A stretch of 64,000 nucleotides of DNA from Prostheceraeus crozeri (lineage: Eukaryota; Platyhelminthes; Polycladida; Euryleptidae), in assembly GCA_907163375.1 (NCBI GenBank), contig CAJQUW010002221.1:62001-126000 (forward strand), read 5' to 3'. Below, in pieces: positions 44,233-54,365 of the stretch; the first letter of the stretch is position 1; each line of letters begins with the position of its first letter. The translations under genes were made by a program, and so were the position numbers. Below the pieces are notes generated by a model, which ran no database searches, was not told the DNA's origin, and worked only from the letters and a program-made list of their open reading frames with translations.

Positions 44233-44558
44233 AAATGCAGTGGTACTTGATTGTAGCACAACTGGTTTTCGAGCTATGTCTGCTCACTCTCGAAGTATAT
44301 TCCTTCTGTACATGCGTCTATTATTTAGAAAAGGCTAGCAAATTCATATCTTCAAAAAGACTTGCTATAGACATCAGTAACGGAGAAACTATGTGTTGCG
44401 ATGTATGTAAGCGAAAGGATGGAAATGAAAAGCGCATCTTCAAGAGATGTAAGCATGCTTTTTGTCAACGCTGTTTCATACGTAATTGCATTCAACTTTG
44501 CCAATGTAACCACTGTGATATTGCTCATTTCGAGTGTCACTTATGTCGCAATAGTTAG
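44229..44558 (+). CDS. Membrane-anchored RING-type protein of Polinton B
   Basis: 109 residues: N-terminal hydrophobic helix (LIVAQLVFELCLLTLEVY), then a RING-like Cys/His array: CCDVC, FKRCKHAFCQRC, CQCNHC and CHLC. It overlaps the preceding gene by 4 bp. It sits where Polinton A has its IAP-like UBA-RING protein but is not obviously homologous outside the RING. Probably a membrane ubiquitin ligase; inferred. Confidence 0.55.
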   Translation: MKMQWYLIVAQLVFELCLLTLEVYSFCTCVYYLEKASKFISSKRLAIDISNGETMCCDVCKRKDGNEKRIFKRCKHAFCQRCFIRNCIQLCQCNHCDIAHFECHLCRNS

Positions 44559-44609
44559 TACCTATGCAAATGTGGTAAAGATAGGTCTTAGCAAAGACTA
44601 ACACGGAAA

Positions 44610-44962
44610 ATGGCGAAACGTAAAATGACGAAACGTAAAAGTCAAAAGTTTTCTTCAGCCATTCAAGCTCTCCGACGAATGAAAGCAAATCAGCGATACA
44701 ATGCTATAACGACTTTGCTAACGATAAATTCATTTGTGAAATTATTTCTCATGTGAGGAAGTTGAGGACGAAGAAATTAGCGCCAAAACAACGAAAGTTA
44801 CTTAAGCGATATGCTACGAAATTGCGTTTCATCTCCAATCCTAAAGTCGCCCTTCAAAGAAAGAGGAAAACTCTAACACAAAAGGGCGGTTTCCTTTCAG
44901 CAATAACTTCCAATGATAGCTCCTGCCGTGGGCAACCTATTGGGAAATATCTTTGGCTCTAA
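44610..44962 (+). pseudogene. Basic core-like protein of Polinton B (broken)
   Basis: Starts MAKRKMTKRKSQKF. The later part, FISNPKVALQRKRKTLTQKGGF, parallels TLSNPKTSIPTKRKLLSQPGG in Polinton A at 13112-13513. Same place, just before the ATPase. It is broken. Confidence 0.55.
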
Positions 44963-45000
44963 GCGTTAATTATGCAAATGTTGAGTCTCAAAGTAATAAA

Positions 45001-45626
45001 ATGGATTCCAGACTTCAATGTGATAAAGTTCTGACTGTATCAGGTCCATCTCATGCAGGTAAAACTGTTTTCACGCTGAATTTATTGGATAAAAGAAGGG
45101 AGTTGTTTAAGGAACCTATCAATCGAGTGATTTGGTGTTATGGTATTTATCAACCTTCGCTGTTTCAGGAATTGCAAAGTCGCAACTTTATTCGACATGA
45201 AGGAATTATTCCAGTGGATAAACTTCAGTCTAATGATGTTGTTGTATTGGATGATTTATTAAAAGAAAGTAAGAATTCAAAAGATGTTACAGATATGTTC
45301 ACTCGCGCAGCACACCATAAAAGGTGTTTTATCATCTATATTACACAAAATTTGTTTCTGATGTAAAAAAAAAAAAAGAAGCTCGTACACGAAACCTGAA
45401 TACACACTATTATGCTATTTTCAAGAATCCGCGAGATAAAAGTCAATTTGAAATTTTAGCGCGACAAGTTGCACCCAGAGGATCAAAAGCCTTAATTGAA
45501 AATTTTCAAGCAGCTACTGAAAAACCATACGGTTACTTATTCATTGACTTTACGCAAGAGTGTCCGGAAGAATTTAGATTTCGAAGTGATATTTTGAAAA
45601 CTCCCATGATTATCTACAAACTATGA
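45001..45626 (+). pseudogene. Polinton B FtsK/HerA-type packaging ATPase (broken)
   Basis: MDSRLQCDKVLTVSGPSHAGKT carries Walker A (GPSHAGKT); Walker B is DVVVLDDLL; TRAAHHKRCFIIYITQN follows. The late part reads YLFIDFTQECPEEFRFRSD, also seen in Polinton A. Genome-packaging motor by family. It is broken. Confidence 0.8.
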
Positions 45627-46209
45627 GTTCTTATTCTCGCATGATTGTTATTCCTCAGGATGAATATGTACAATTGACTGCCATGCAGCAAGTAAGCAAC
45701 CTCTTGCAAATCAAATGTATAGGAAAGAAATAGATTATCAGCAAAATGTTCACATCAAAGATCCACATCGTGCTGTATTATTACAATCGGAAACTGTTGA
45801 GCAATTGAAAAACTTGAAGAATAAGATGCGTGACTCTGTATCGACTGCTACACCTTTAGCATCTCGCGCACATGCCATATCTCTTTTCAATAGTATTGAG
45901 CCCCATCTCAATGTAAATGATAGAGGAGAAATCATTACAGATGAAAATAAAGTGATTGATGCTTCACGTTATGAAGACTTGATTCAGTATGCGACACGTA
46001 GAAAGCGCCGTCAAGGCTATGTTCCACCTGGTTGGTCATACTTTCTTAAACTATTGAAAAAGCATAATGTGCCAAAATTTTCTTTGAATAATGAGACATT
46101 GAAAGAACTTGATTCAACAGTGGCTACTGCTCCAATGCTTCAGACGATGAAAATGCCAACAAATTGGTTTAAGTCGTCACCTGCTACATCCCCTCCCACA
46201 CTCACATAA
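45623..46209 (+). pseudogene. Conserved MIVIPQ protein of Polinton B (broken), unknown function
   Basis: Starts MSSYSRMIVIPQDEY, overlapping the ATPase end. The middle part has SIEPHLNVNDRGEIITDE and the C-terminal part PPGWSYFLKLLKKHNVPKF, a motif I recall as widespread in Polinton proteins without a known role. Colinear with 11815-12456 in Polinton A. It is broken. Confidence 0.6.
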
Positions 46210-46319
46210 GCAAACAAGAGGAAGAACTCGACGCAGATCTACAATCGTCACTAAAACTGGTAAAAGGAAAACGTAAAACAGCTCCTTCCCCAGGAAATAC
46301 ATGTTCTCAGACTATTAAT

Positions 46320-46535
46320 ATGAAGCAGATGTGTTGCTTGCCATGTAATGAGCCGCCAGAGGTGAATGTCGTTGTCACTTGCACTTGCTGCGCCAGCTCT
46401 CATAATGAAACCCCTAAGCAATGTGAACACGATCGCAAAACCGCTAAAGCTAAATGCTGTAGTTGTTGTAAATGTACAAAGGCAAGAAAACAAAAAGATG
46501 AGAAGGAGGAAAAAGAGTCAGTCGTCATCGACTGA
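46320..46535 (+). CDS. Small cysteine-rich Polinton protein, copy B
   Basis: 71 residues: MKQMCCLPCNEPPEVNV, CTCCASS, then CCSCCKC, and a charged tail (KQKDEKEEKES). Homologous to 11625-11813 in Polinton A, and like it sits just before the integrase. Probably metal-binding; function unknown. Confidence 0.55.
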   Translation: MKQMCCLPCNEPPEVNVVVTCTCCASSHNETPKQCEHDRKTAKAKCCSCCKCTKARKQKDEKEEKESVVID

Positions 46536-47585
46536 TCGTTTGAAGTCAATCTATTATGATGTAAAACATCCGGCAGGATTTGCATCTATCAAGATATTAT
46601 CAAAAGCGAGTGGTCTTCCACAATCACAAGTGAAACGATGGTTAAAGGGTCAGGCTACCTATACACTCCACAAACAAGCGAAAAAGAAGTACCGCACCCG
46701 CCATTATATTGTTCATGACATCGATGAACAGTGGCAAGCAGATTTGTGCGATGTCGCCTCCATTTCAAAACATAACTCGGGCAATAATTTTATTTTAACC
46801 GTCATTGATATTTTCTCGCGTTATGCGTGGGCTCAAACTTTAAAAACTAAAGAAGGGAAAGGAGTAGCAAAAGCATTCCAAACAATTTTTCGAGAAGGTC
46901 GCATTCCAAAAAGAATTCAGAGTGATCAAGGAAAAGAGTTTGAAAATCAGCATGTGAGAAGATTATTTGAGAGGCATGACATTGAGTTGTTTAGTGTAAA
47001 GAGTGCTTATAAAGCTGCACTCGTTGAACGTTTTAATCGCACATTAAAAAATCGCTTGTGGCGACATTTTACTGCCAACTTGACAAAAAATTGGATAAAG
47101 GTTCTACAAGATACACTCCATGCCTACAATCACTCTATCCATCGTTCTATTGGACTCAGACCAGTAGATTGTAAATGGCTGACAATGTAGATAAGTGCGC
47201 GAATCATTCCAACGTAAACGCACTCATGTGAAAAGTGATGTGAAAATTGGCGATAAAGTTCGTATCTCAAAAGTGAAAAGTGTTTTTGCTAAAGGGTACC
47301 TTCCGAATTGGACAGAGGAGGTATTTACAGTATCAAGGATTAATCAAAAAGACTCTCCGACCACCTACAAGTTGAAAGATTACGATAATGAAGAAATTGA
47401 GGTAGCTTTTACCGCGATGAGATTGAGGTAGTCACTGAAAGTGAAACATATTTGGTAGAGAAAATCATTCGATGTAGAAAACGGCAAGGTGAAGAATGGT
47501 GTCTTGTTAAATGGACTGGTTATCCTTCAAGTATGAACTCTTGGATGCGTCGTGCCGACATCTTTCATCTAAGTGATCGACAGTG
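46498..47585 (+). pseudogene. Polinton B integrase with chromodomain (broken)
   Basis: The core has VHDIDEQWQADLCDV, FILTVIDIFSRYAW, QSDQGKEFENQHV and SAYKAALVERFNRTLK (Asp, Asp, Glu). It is followed by an SH3-like region (KVRISKVKSVFAKGYLPNW) and a chromodomain (YLVEKIIRCRKRQGEEW, VKWTGYPSSMNSW). Chromodomains on integrases can steer insertion to marked chromatin. It is broken. Confidence 0.85.
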
Positions 47586-47627
47586 ATTCATGCAAAGTTG
47601 TAACTAACAATGTTTAGGGTTTGAGCT

Positions 47628-48083
47628 ATGAATCCAACTGCCTCATTTTATTCACGACCCTCCTATGTAAGTGGTGGAGGACAAATTTACATCGGCGCTC
47701 GCCGCCAACGTGCAGGTAGCATACTTGGTGCACTGAAATCTGTTGTAGCACCTCTCATATCCAATGTCGGTAGATCTTTAAAACGAAATGTTTTAAGTAA
47801 TGCCGTTGGCTTTGCTGGTGATGTTGCTAGTGATCTTTCCAGAGGTAGAAGTTTTAAGAGCAGTTTGTTGAATCGTGGGAAGGAACGCGGTTTAAAAACA
47901 TTGAAGCAGACCTTTGCTGGTGTTACTCAAGGAAAGAAATCACCTAAACGAATGAATAAAAGAAGGAGGAAACATCGCGGAGCTGGTAAGGTGCGATCTT
48001 CAGTCAAAAGGCATTCACGCAAACGTCGTAGAGGCTCTAATCATTCATCAGGCGCTAAACGACGACGCTGCTATAACTTCTAA
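47628..48083 (+). CDS. Basic virion-core-like protein of Polinton B
   Basis: 151 residues: MNPTASFYSRPSYVSGGG, a Gly/Ala/Val-rich part (GSILGALKSVVAPLISNVG), then a very basic C-terminal half (KRMNKRRRKHRG, RKRRRGS). The frame is open. It lies 3 bp before the capsid gene. Matches 10130-10505 in Polinton A. Core or membrane-lytic virion protein by analogy with adenovirus; inferred. Confidence 0.6.
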   Translation: MNPTASFYSRPSYVSGGGQIYIGARRQRAGSILGALKSVVAPLISNVGRSLKRNVLSNAVGFAGDVASDLSRGRSFKSSLLNRGKERGLKTLKQTFAGVTQGKKSPKRMNKRRRKHRGAGKVRSSVKRHSRKRRRGSNHSSGAKRRRCYNF

Positions 48084-48085
48084 TC

Positions 48086-49328
48086 ATGGAGTGTAAAACT
48101 TCCGGTTTTTGTTTGTTTGATCAACAAGACATACAGACAGATATTCTTAGTTCAAGTATTGTAGATTATCATCCTCGAACAGCTGAGAATGCTGGCCCCA
48201 TTGAATTTGTTATTCCTGGTGGTAGTGATGACTACATAGATTTGAGTTATGCGATGCTTGATTTGAGGTTTAGAATTCAGCAAGCAGATGGAACTGCTAT
48301 TGACGATGCACATAAAGTTGGACTGAACAATTTACCATTGACTACATTACTTCGCGATGTTTCTCTAACGATTGGAGAGCAGCAGGTGGAAGGTGGTCAA
48401 AGCGATTATCCCTATAAATCATATTTCAATCATGTATCACAGTTTCATCCAGCAGCACAAAAAAGTCATATGGAAGCCATGGGATGGTATAGAGATGAAA
48501 AGCGATCTGCTATGATTAAAGATAGTAAAGTACATGTATGTCAGCTATATGGTCCGCTGAATTTAGACTTCTTTAGACCGTCAAAGTTTTTACTCTGTAA
48601 TACCAGCATGCGACTCAAGCTGACATTGAATAAGCCTGAATTTGCGCTGAATGCATTTGGTAAAGTTGACAATTTTAGATTCATGTGGAAGATATTGCAC
48701 TTTACATTCGTCGAGTAGTACCGAATCCAAGTGTCATTAGAGGGCATGCTGAAGGTCTTAACCGCCAAAATGCCATTTACCCCGTTCAGCATACAAAGCT
48801 TCTCACCTTTACAATTCCGAAAGATCAAAAGAGTTTCATGAAAGATGGCCTCTTTCCATCGGAAGCACCGAAGCTCCTCATGGTGGCAATGGTTGAAATG
48901 ATGCATTTAATGGTAATATAAAGAAGAATCCTTTCAATTTTAAACACAATCAGTTAAGTGAAATTGCTTTACGTGTAAATGGTGTCAGTCATCCTGGTCC
49001 ACCCTACAAACCAGATTTTGCTTCGGATCAATTTATGCGCAGTTATGTTGATTTTATGGATGTCTTTGGCTTTTACAATACGGATGACACCAACGGACTT
49101 ACTATGAAAGAGTTTAAGAGTGGATATACTATTTATGCATTTGATTTGACTGCTGACAGCGATATTAGTGCACCCTATCGTCAAGCGAACGTGCCTCATA
49201 ATATTCGTTTGGATTTGACGTTCAAAAGAACACTACCTGAGACGATCAATGTATTAATTTATGCAGTCTTCGATTCAAATATTGAAATTACAAAGTATCG
49301 TGACGTGATTCTTCAGTATAATCGTTAA
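48086..49328 (+). pseudogene. Polinton B jelly-roll capsid protein, likely major capsid protein (broken)
   Basis: MECKTSGFCLFDQQDIQTD, IEFVIPGGSDDYIDLS, LTIGEQQVEGGQSDYPY and a C-terminal ETINVLIYAVFDSNIE match the Polinton A gene at 8930-10114 throughout. Same gene order as in A. It is broken. Confidence 0.75.
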
Positions 49329-49793
49329 TGAGTTGGTTGACTGCTGACGATTTTAAGACTAAAGTGCAGCGTAATGCAGACGAAGCGACGTTGAAAGCTT
49401 TCGATAATGTCTATTCACTCGATACCTTACCACCTGCAGTAATATCACTATCCCATCTTTATTGTGCTAAACACTCATTCGCAGAATTTAGGCGGCGGTG
49501 AGCATTGGAAAGCGATCTTTATTGGAGAAGACCGACGTGGTGAACTATTTGACTCTCTTGCTCAACCTCCAAATATACCAACACAGCAGTGGTTGAGAAA
49601 ACATACGCGTCAATATCAGCGAAATGAACGCATACTACAACATCCACTTTCATCAACGTGTGGTGCTTTTGTACTGTACTTCATCTTAAAACGTTTACAT
49701 GTATCTCGATTTGCATCTATTATTCAAAACTTTTCATGTAATCCATCCTCTAATGAAAAAATGATTTGTAAGTTCTATCAAGATTTGAAATAA
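49328..49793 (+). pseudogene. Polinton B adenain-like cysteine protease (broken)
   Basis: MSWLTADDFKTKV start; GEHWKAIFIG (His), GELFDSLAQPP, and HPLSSTCGAFVLYF (Cys) give the adenovirus-protease pattern. Follows the capsid gene with overlapping stop and start. It is broken. Confidence 0.75.
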
Positions 49794-49819
49794 AAACATC
49801 ATGTTGGAAAAATTGTTTT

Positions 49820-50365
49820 TTATTTTACAATCCGCTGGGTACGTACATACTCAATGAGATAGTCTAGGATCGTATTTGCTTGTACACGAGATTTTAGTCC
49901 AGTAATGATCACTTTACTATTATGAAAGATTGCCACATGCACAGGTAACCAACAATTAATGAGAGCTGCAGGAAAAAGTTCGGGTTCATAACACAAACTG
50001 TAACTGCTGGTACGAATCTTCAAAAATGATAGACTGTCACTCAATTGAGTAGATATCATCATATTGTCCACAGTCAGATTCGACATCACACACCTCTCCC
50101 TCTTCCATATCCGACGTAGTAGTCTTTGTAGCTCTAAGCGCATTGACTGCGCCGATGAATGAGAAAGGGCGCCGAGAATCTGTACAGTCCCATTTGGGAA
50201 GAGTTGAAGAGTTCGTGAATTGTTCATCTTCACCACTAACATTTGAGGACGGCCCGGGTAATACTTGCTGTTTGGAAGCTGTTGGTGTAATGTTGTGAGA
50301 TCGATTTTGGTGTAGAGTCTGAAGCGACGGAGAATGTTGACGATGGTGTAGCGATGGCGCTTCAT
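49820..50365 (-). CDS. TBP-like (TATA-binding-protein-like) protein encoded by Polinton B
   Basis: 181 residues, the length of the TBP core. Two repeats are visible. Repeat 1: IVNILRRFRLYTKIDLTTL, YYPGRPQMLVVKM, SRTLQLFPNGTVQILGALS. Repeat 2: LTVDNMMISTQL, LCYEPELFPAALI, HVAIFHNSKVIITGLKS, then a final helix. YEPELFP and the IF..SGKVvlTGaKS pattern are hallmarks of TBP's second repeat. TBP bends the TATA box and nucleates transcription complexes in the nucleus. The frame is open. A TATA-like GTATATAATAA lies about 30 bp upstream. It neighbours two PC4-like genes on the same strand. Confidence 0.82.
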   Translation of the reverse strand: MKRHRYTIVNILRRFRLYTKIDLTTLHQQLPNSKYYPGRPQMLVVKMNNSRTLQLFPNGTVQILGALSHSSAQSMRLELQRLLRRIWKRERCVMSNLTVDNMMISTQLSDSLSFLKIRTSSYSLCYEPELFPAALINCWLPVHVAIFHNSKVIITGLKSRVQANTILDYLIEYVRTQRIVK

Positions 50366-50385
50366 GATGAAAGAATGAGTAAATT

Positions 50386-50405
50386 GAGCGATGTATTATT
50401 ATATA
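50386..50405 (-). promoter_or_regulatory. Promoter of the TBP-like gene (TATA plus ACATCGCTC)
   Basis: On the minus strand, GTATATAATAATACATCGCTC spans about 50386-50405, 20-40 bp before the ATG at 50365. The same TATATA...ACATCGCTC arrangement precedes the next gene (see 50765-50782). Confidence 0.45.
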
Positions 50406-50692
50406 CTTTTATACTTTTCCCAACTACCTTGATGAAATGTGAAGTTAGTATGAAGTTGGGAATGATAGAGTGGAATTCGCCGATTGTTGACGCGCAGCGA
50501 GATGCGATTTCCAATACGTGAATGTCTTTTCATATAGAAGTATTTCAAGTCCTTCATGATATGATGTAGAGATTGAAAATGACGATAAGATAAAGCAAAC
50601 TCTCTTCTCACATTTCCAGTTGAATCTTTGAAATAGACGTTTCGATCATGATCCGTTTCAATACGTTGTAGGGAATCTAATTTCCAATTCAT
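50399..50692 (-). CDS. PC4-like small protein 1 (transcription coactivator/ssDNA-binding fold)
   Basis: 97 residues. Pattern: LDSLQRIETDHDRNVYFKD, then EFALSYRHFQSLHHIMKDLKYF. Four beta strands followed by a helix beginning after [K/R]-x-[I/F]-[A/T]-L are the layout of the PC4 C-terminal domain (KGISLNPEQWSQL...). Paralogue of the next gene; they share W.LDSLQ, GNV.FK, L..IM.DL.YF and a final WEKY. Role inferred from fold pattern and from the TBP-like neighbour. Confidence 0.5.
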   Translation of the reverse strand: MNWKLDSLQRIETDHDRNVYFKDSTGNVRREFALSYRHFQSLHHIMKDLKYFYMKRHSRIGNRISLRVNNRRIPLYHSQLHTNFTFHQGSWEKYKSI

Positions 50693-50714
50693 GATGTGTG
50701 GTAGTCATGTCTGA

Positions 50715-51083
50715 TTAAGATTTGCATAGTAGGGCGATGAACTCACGACGAATAAATGTCATGATGGAGCGATGTATATATCTTCTATACTTCTCCCAAT
50801 TGTATTTGCGAAATGAGAAACAGTTTGCGGAATGAGAATGGTAGATTTGAATTTCATTTCTGTAATGTTGAAGCCAAACTTGATCACCCAAGGAGATGAA
50901 TCTTAATGTTTCAAAATATTCCAAATCCCTCATGATATCATTGAGGTTGACAAATTGTCGCCATGTTAATGTAATTCCTCTTGATGTATGACCATGAGAA
51001 TTTTTGAAATGTACGTTTCCATCACGATCAACTCTGATATATTGTAGAGAGTCCAAAATCCAAGTCTTCATGATGTTATGCAA
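50715..51083 (-). CDS. PC4-like small protein 2
   Basis: 122 residues. WILDSLQYIRVDRDGNVHFKN, SRGITLTWRQFVNLNDIMRDL: the GITLTWRQF segment is close to KGISLNPEQW of PC4. C-terminal part has SLGDQVWLQHY and WEKYRRYIHRS. Lies upstream of gene 1 on the same strand. Met at codon 6 (MKTWILDS) is an alternative start and fits better with gene 1, which begins MNWKLDS. Confidence 0.52.
   Translation of the reverse strand: MHNIMKTWILDSLQYIRVDRDGNVHFKNSHGHTSRGITLTWRQFVNLNDIMRDLEYFETLRFISLGDQVWLQHYRNEIQIYHSHSANCFSFRKYNWEKYRRYIHRSIMTFIRREFIALLCKS
50765..50782 (-). promoter_or_regulatory. TATA plus ACATCGCTC motif upstream of PC4-like gene 1
   Basis: On the minus strand AGATATATACATCGCTCC, inside the 3' end of PC4-like gene 2 and about 75 bp before the ATG of gene 1. 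It shares ATACATCGCTC with the TBP-like gene promoter. Confidence 0.4.
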
Positions 51084-52500
51084 AGTTGCAGATCAGCAAT
51101 ATAAAAATGTCGTTTTATCATATTTGCTTAGCAATGCAGCTACAAAGAGATTTACTAGTAATCGAGTCGCACTCTTTTCTACTCCCATTGATCATGCACA
51201 ACAGCTAAATGGAAATTGGGAAGTGGGTGTCACTCAACTTGTTTATAGCAACTGTGTCTATACTTTTGATCATGAGGTGAAGACTATTAATATGAGGCGT
51301 ACAGCTGCTTACCAATGTGAAAAGGGTGCCGAGTATACATCCACAGTGGCCAAAGAAAGATCTCTTATCATGTAAAAAGTTTATATATGATTTCTTGAAT
51401 AAAGCGTGTAAACATATTGTCCAATTTACTCCACACAATGATGATTATAATTATGTACATCATGTAGTTGAGAAAGATTGGATTGTTGGTTTAAGTCCAA
51501 GTTGAAGAAATGATTTAGGCTACCTCGCTAGCGCCTTAACAAGCTATGATAATTTTAACGTTAATTACCACATAAGTGGTCATAAACAGTTAATATATCG
51601 AGAGGAAGCTTATTATGTAGATCTTATTCCAAGAAATGAGAAGACGTTGGTGAAGAAGATTGTGATTAAGCCAAGAAGACAAACATGACTCCTGAAACAT
51701 TATTGAAGAAATTTAATTATCTCCTTCGAGTTGATGGTAAACAAGTGGCAACATTGACTTATATTAAATCATCTAATCATATTGCAATAAGCAAATTAAA
51801 TGATGATGATCTAGTATTAGTTTGTTCAAAAGATTTTCATCAGTTCTTGCGACATCGTTCTGCAGCTGTTCATGGAAAATCTGATATGCAACATTTACCA
51901 TGTGAAAGGTCAAATCAATTTGATACAGAATGGTCCGTATCTTTATACAGAAAGTGTGTAGAGTCTTTAGGTGGTATCTTACATGAAACAAGAGTGTTGA
52001 TGCCTTGCATTATTACTTCGGTTAAATTGGTTGTAGATTATTTAAATGAAGTGATTAATGACCAACATATTTCATTTTCTGAAAAAGAAGGTACTTTGTC
52101 TCTCACTATAAGTGGAAAAGGTATTGAACTAATTATGGATAAAACTCTAATGGACATTTTGGGTTTTGATCAAAATATCTTTAAAAGTGGTACTGTAACC
52201 AAAGCTAGCGCAGACATGTCACTATCGCGTCGTATTAACTATTTTCAGATATATTCCAATATTGGTGAAGATGTACGTGTGGGAGATAGTGAAGCTCCAT
52301 TGCTAGCAATGATACCATACCAGCCAAAAAGCTGCAGTATTTTATCTGAGCATACTTTCAAGAAAGTGCATTATACAAAGCTGAAATCAAACTACATCCC
52401 ACAAATTGATATTGCCATTTATGACGATGCTGGTGCGTTGATTCCTTTTCATAAAGATGCTGTAACAAGTATCACACTCCATTTCCGAATGAAGAGTTAA
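51070..52500 (+). pseudogene. EWEV protein 1 of Polinton B, candidate minor capsid or capsid-associated (broken)
   Basis: N-terminal signature LSNAATKRFTSNRVALF, LNGNWEVGVTQLVYSN; C-terminal signature IDIAIYDDAGALIPF and SITLHFRM. Paralogue of the gene right after it and counterpart of 1288-2884 in Polinton A. It is broken. Confidence 0.6.
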
Positions 52501-52539
52501 TGCAAACGTATGCTAATATATTTTTCCAATGTGAATAAT

Positions 52540-54060
52540 ATGGAAAGTGAAAATAAGGACTCGTTTCTAATCTACTTGCCCAGTAATGCTTCTATGAATA
52601 AATTTCCCAAAAATAAACCATCAGACTATCGAGTAGAATTAAATCGACCACTGCATTTAGAAGGTGAATGGGAGGTTGGTGTTTCTAATATTTGCTATGA
52701 TAGCAATATTCAGAATGTGAATGATTTGGAAGAAATGATATTGACTCCTCGCACCCATGATGGAATAACGATGAATAATGCATTTCAGTTCCCATACAAT
52801 TTAACATCAGATGGAAAGTGGAACTATGAATGGATTCAGATAAAATCAGATTCTTATGAACCATTTGGGAATGAGAAAATTATTAAGGCATTCAACAGTG
52901 GTAATACTTCCATCATGAAGAATAAAAATCAGAAAGCTTATGAGTTTACTATCTATCATTGGAGTGGGAGACAGTTCCTCCGCTTTCATTCTTTTACTAA
53001 AGGTCTTACGCTGAGGTTGGATAATGAATTCTATCCACATCTTGGTTTTGGTCATGGACTACATCTAACATCAATTGCTACTGCAAATGTTAAAAAAGTT
53101 TATTCAAATCGAATCAACAAATTTCATTATAGATTTAAAATATTTGATGAAGATGTTGTAGAATGTGAAGAACGCATCATTTTGAAAAAGCGTGGCGTTC
53201 AACCTTTATCACTTATTGAGTTACTAAAACGATGGAATGAGACTGTGGGTAAGAAGTATGGAGAGAAAATTATGGCGAACAAAAATAAGTTGGTTATTCA
53301 GAAATATAATGACAAACTTACAGTTTATTTCTCTCCAACCTTGCGTCATTTTGTAAGACATTATACACCTATTATTGGAAGCGGTGTGGTGTATGGTTCT
53401 CATGAATATCACACTAAAGCTGATTCAGTTAATGATGAATGGTGGGTGGACATCTATGGCGATCGCATCAAGAAAATTTACGAGTCTTATGAAGAATCTA
53501 AAGTTGCTATCAATATAATGCCGCGTCTATATCATACAGTTGAAAGCTTCATTCATGTAGTAAATCCTTATATACAACAGAAGTTGAAGCATGTGATGAA
53601 AAGTAAATATGATGTAAAGACACACCACATTTCGTTTTCAATTGAAAATCAACGCGTTGTTCTGAGACTGGGTGATGACATTCAATGTCAATTGAGTAAA
53701 AATTTGAAAAAACTCTTTGGTTTTTCAATGCTACAAACTGTGTTTGCTGCTGCGCATACGATTGGTATAGAAACACCAATGACACTTGATAAACATGAAC
53801 AGCACCTTTACATTCAAAGTGATTTGATTCTACCTATTTCTGTTGGTGAGAAAAAAGAATACATTTTACGTGATTTCATTCATGATAAAGACGCTTCATA
53901 TGGAATAGTCGAGAAGATGTTTGAATCTATTTTCTATCATCCCGTCGTCAAACAAACTATACCCTCTATTGCTATCAAAATTACCAATGGTTTACAAGAG
54001 TGCATCCACGTGAAAGATACTAAATCCCTCATAACGTTAGTGTTTCGGAAAACAAAGTGA
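52540..54060 (+). CDS. EWEV protein 2 of Polinton B, whole-looking, 506 aa
   Basis: Start MESENKDSFLIYLPSN chosen at 52540 (an upstream Met at 52510 is possible). SDYRVELNRPLHLEGEWEVGV, NICYDSNIQNV near the N-terminus. C-terminal region with IAIKITNGLQECI and LVFRK. The frame is open throughout. Converges on the polymerase gene. A capsid-associated role is inferred only from conservation and place. Confidence 0.65.
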   Translation: MESENKDSFLIYLPSNASMNKFPKNKPSDYRVELNRPLHLEGEWEVGVSNICYDSNIQNVNDLEEMILTPRTHDGITMNNAFQFPYNLTSDGKWNYEWIQIKSDSYEPFGNEKIIKAFNSGNTSIMKNKNQKAYEFTIYHWSGRQFLRFHSFTKGLTLRLDNEFYPHLGFGHGLHLTSIATANVKKVYSNRINKFHYRFKIFDEDVVECEERIILKKRGVQPLSLIELLKRWNETVGKKYGEKIMANKNKLVIQKYNDKLTVYFSPTLRHFVRHYTPIIGSGVVYGSHEYHTKADSVNDEWWVDIYGDRIKKIYESYEESKVAINIMPRLYHTVESFIHVVNPYIQQKLKHVMKSKYDVKTHHISFSIENQRVVLRLGDDIQCQLSKNLKKLFGFSMLQTVFAAAHTIGIETPMTLDKHEQHLYIQSDLILPISVGEKKEYILRDFIHDKDASYGIVEKMFESIFYHPVVKQTIPSIAIKITNGLQECIHVKDTKSLITLVFRKTK

Positions 54061-54365
54061 AGTCTTTATACAACATCTATTGAAATATGTACATGAATGT
54101 GAAGCAATAGACTTTATACAACATCCACTGAAAATATATACATGAGCGCACTTCAATAAACATTGCTATATACAAAAAGTCTTTTTACTTCGTGAAGGGT
54201 GGAAATATACAGGGATAGGAAAAATGTCTTTCAGTGGAAAAGTCATCACATGGGGAATGTACAGATGTGGACACATATTCACAAGGAAAAAACAATCTCA
54301 TGCGATACATAAAACAACAATGTTTATCTACAGAAATCAACATCAAAATACTAAGTTAAGGATGA

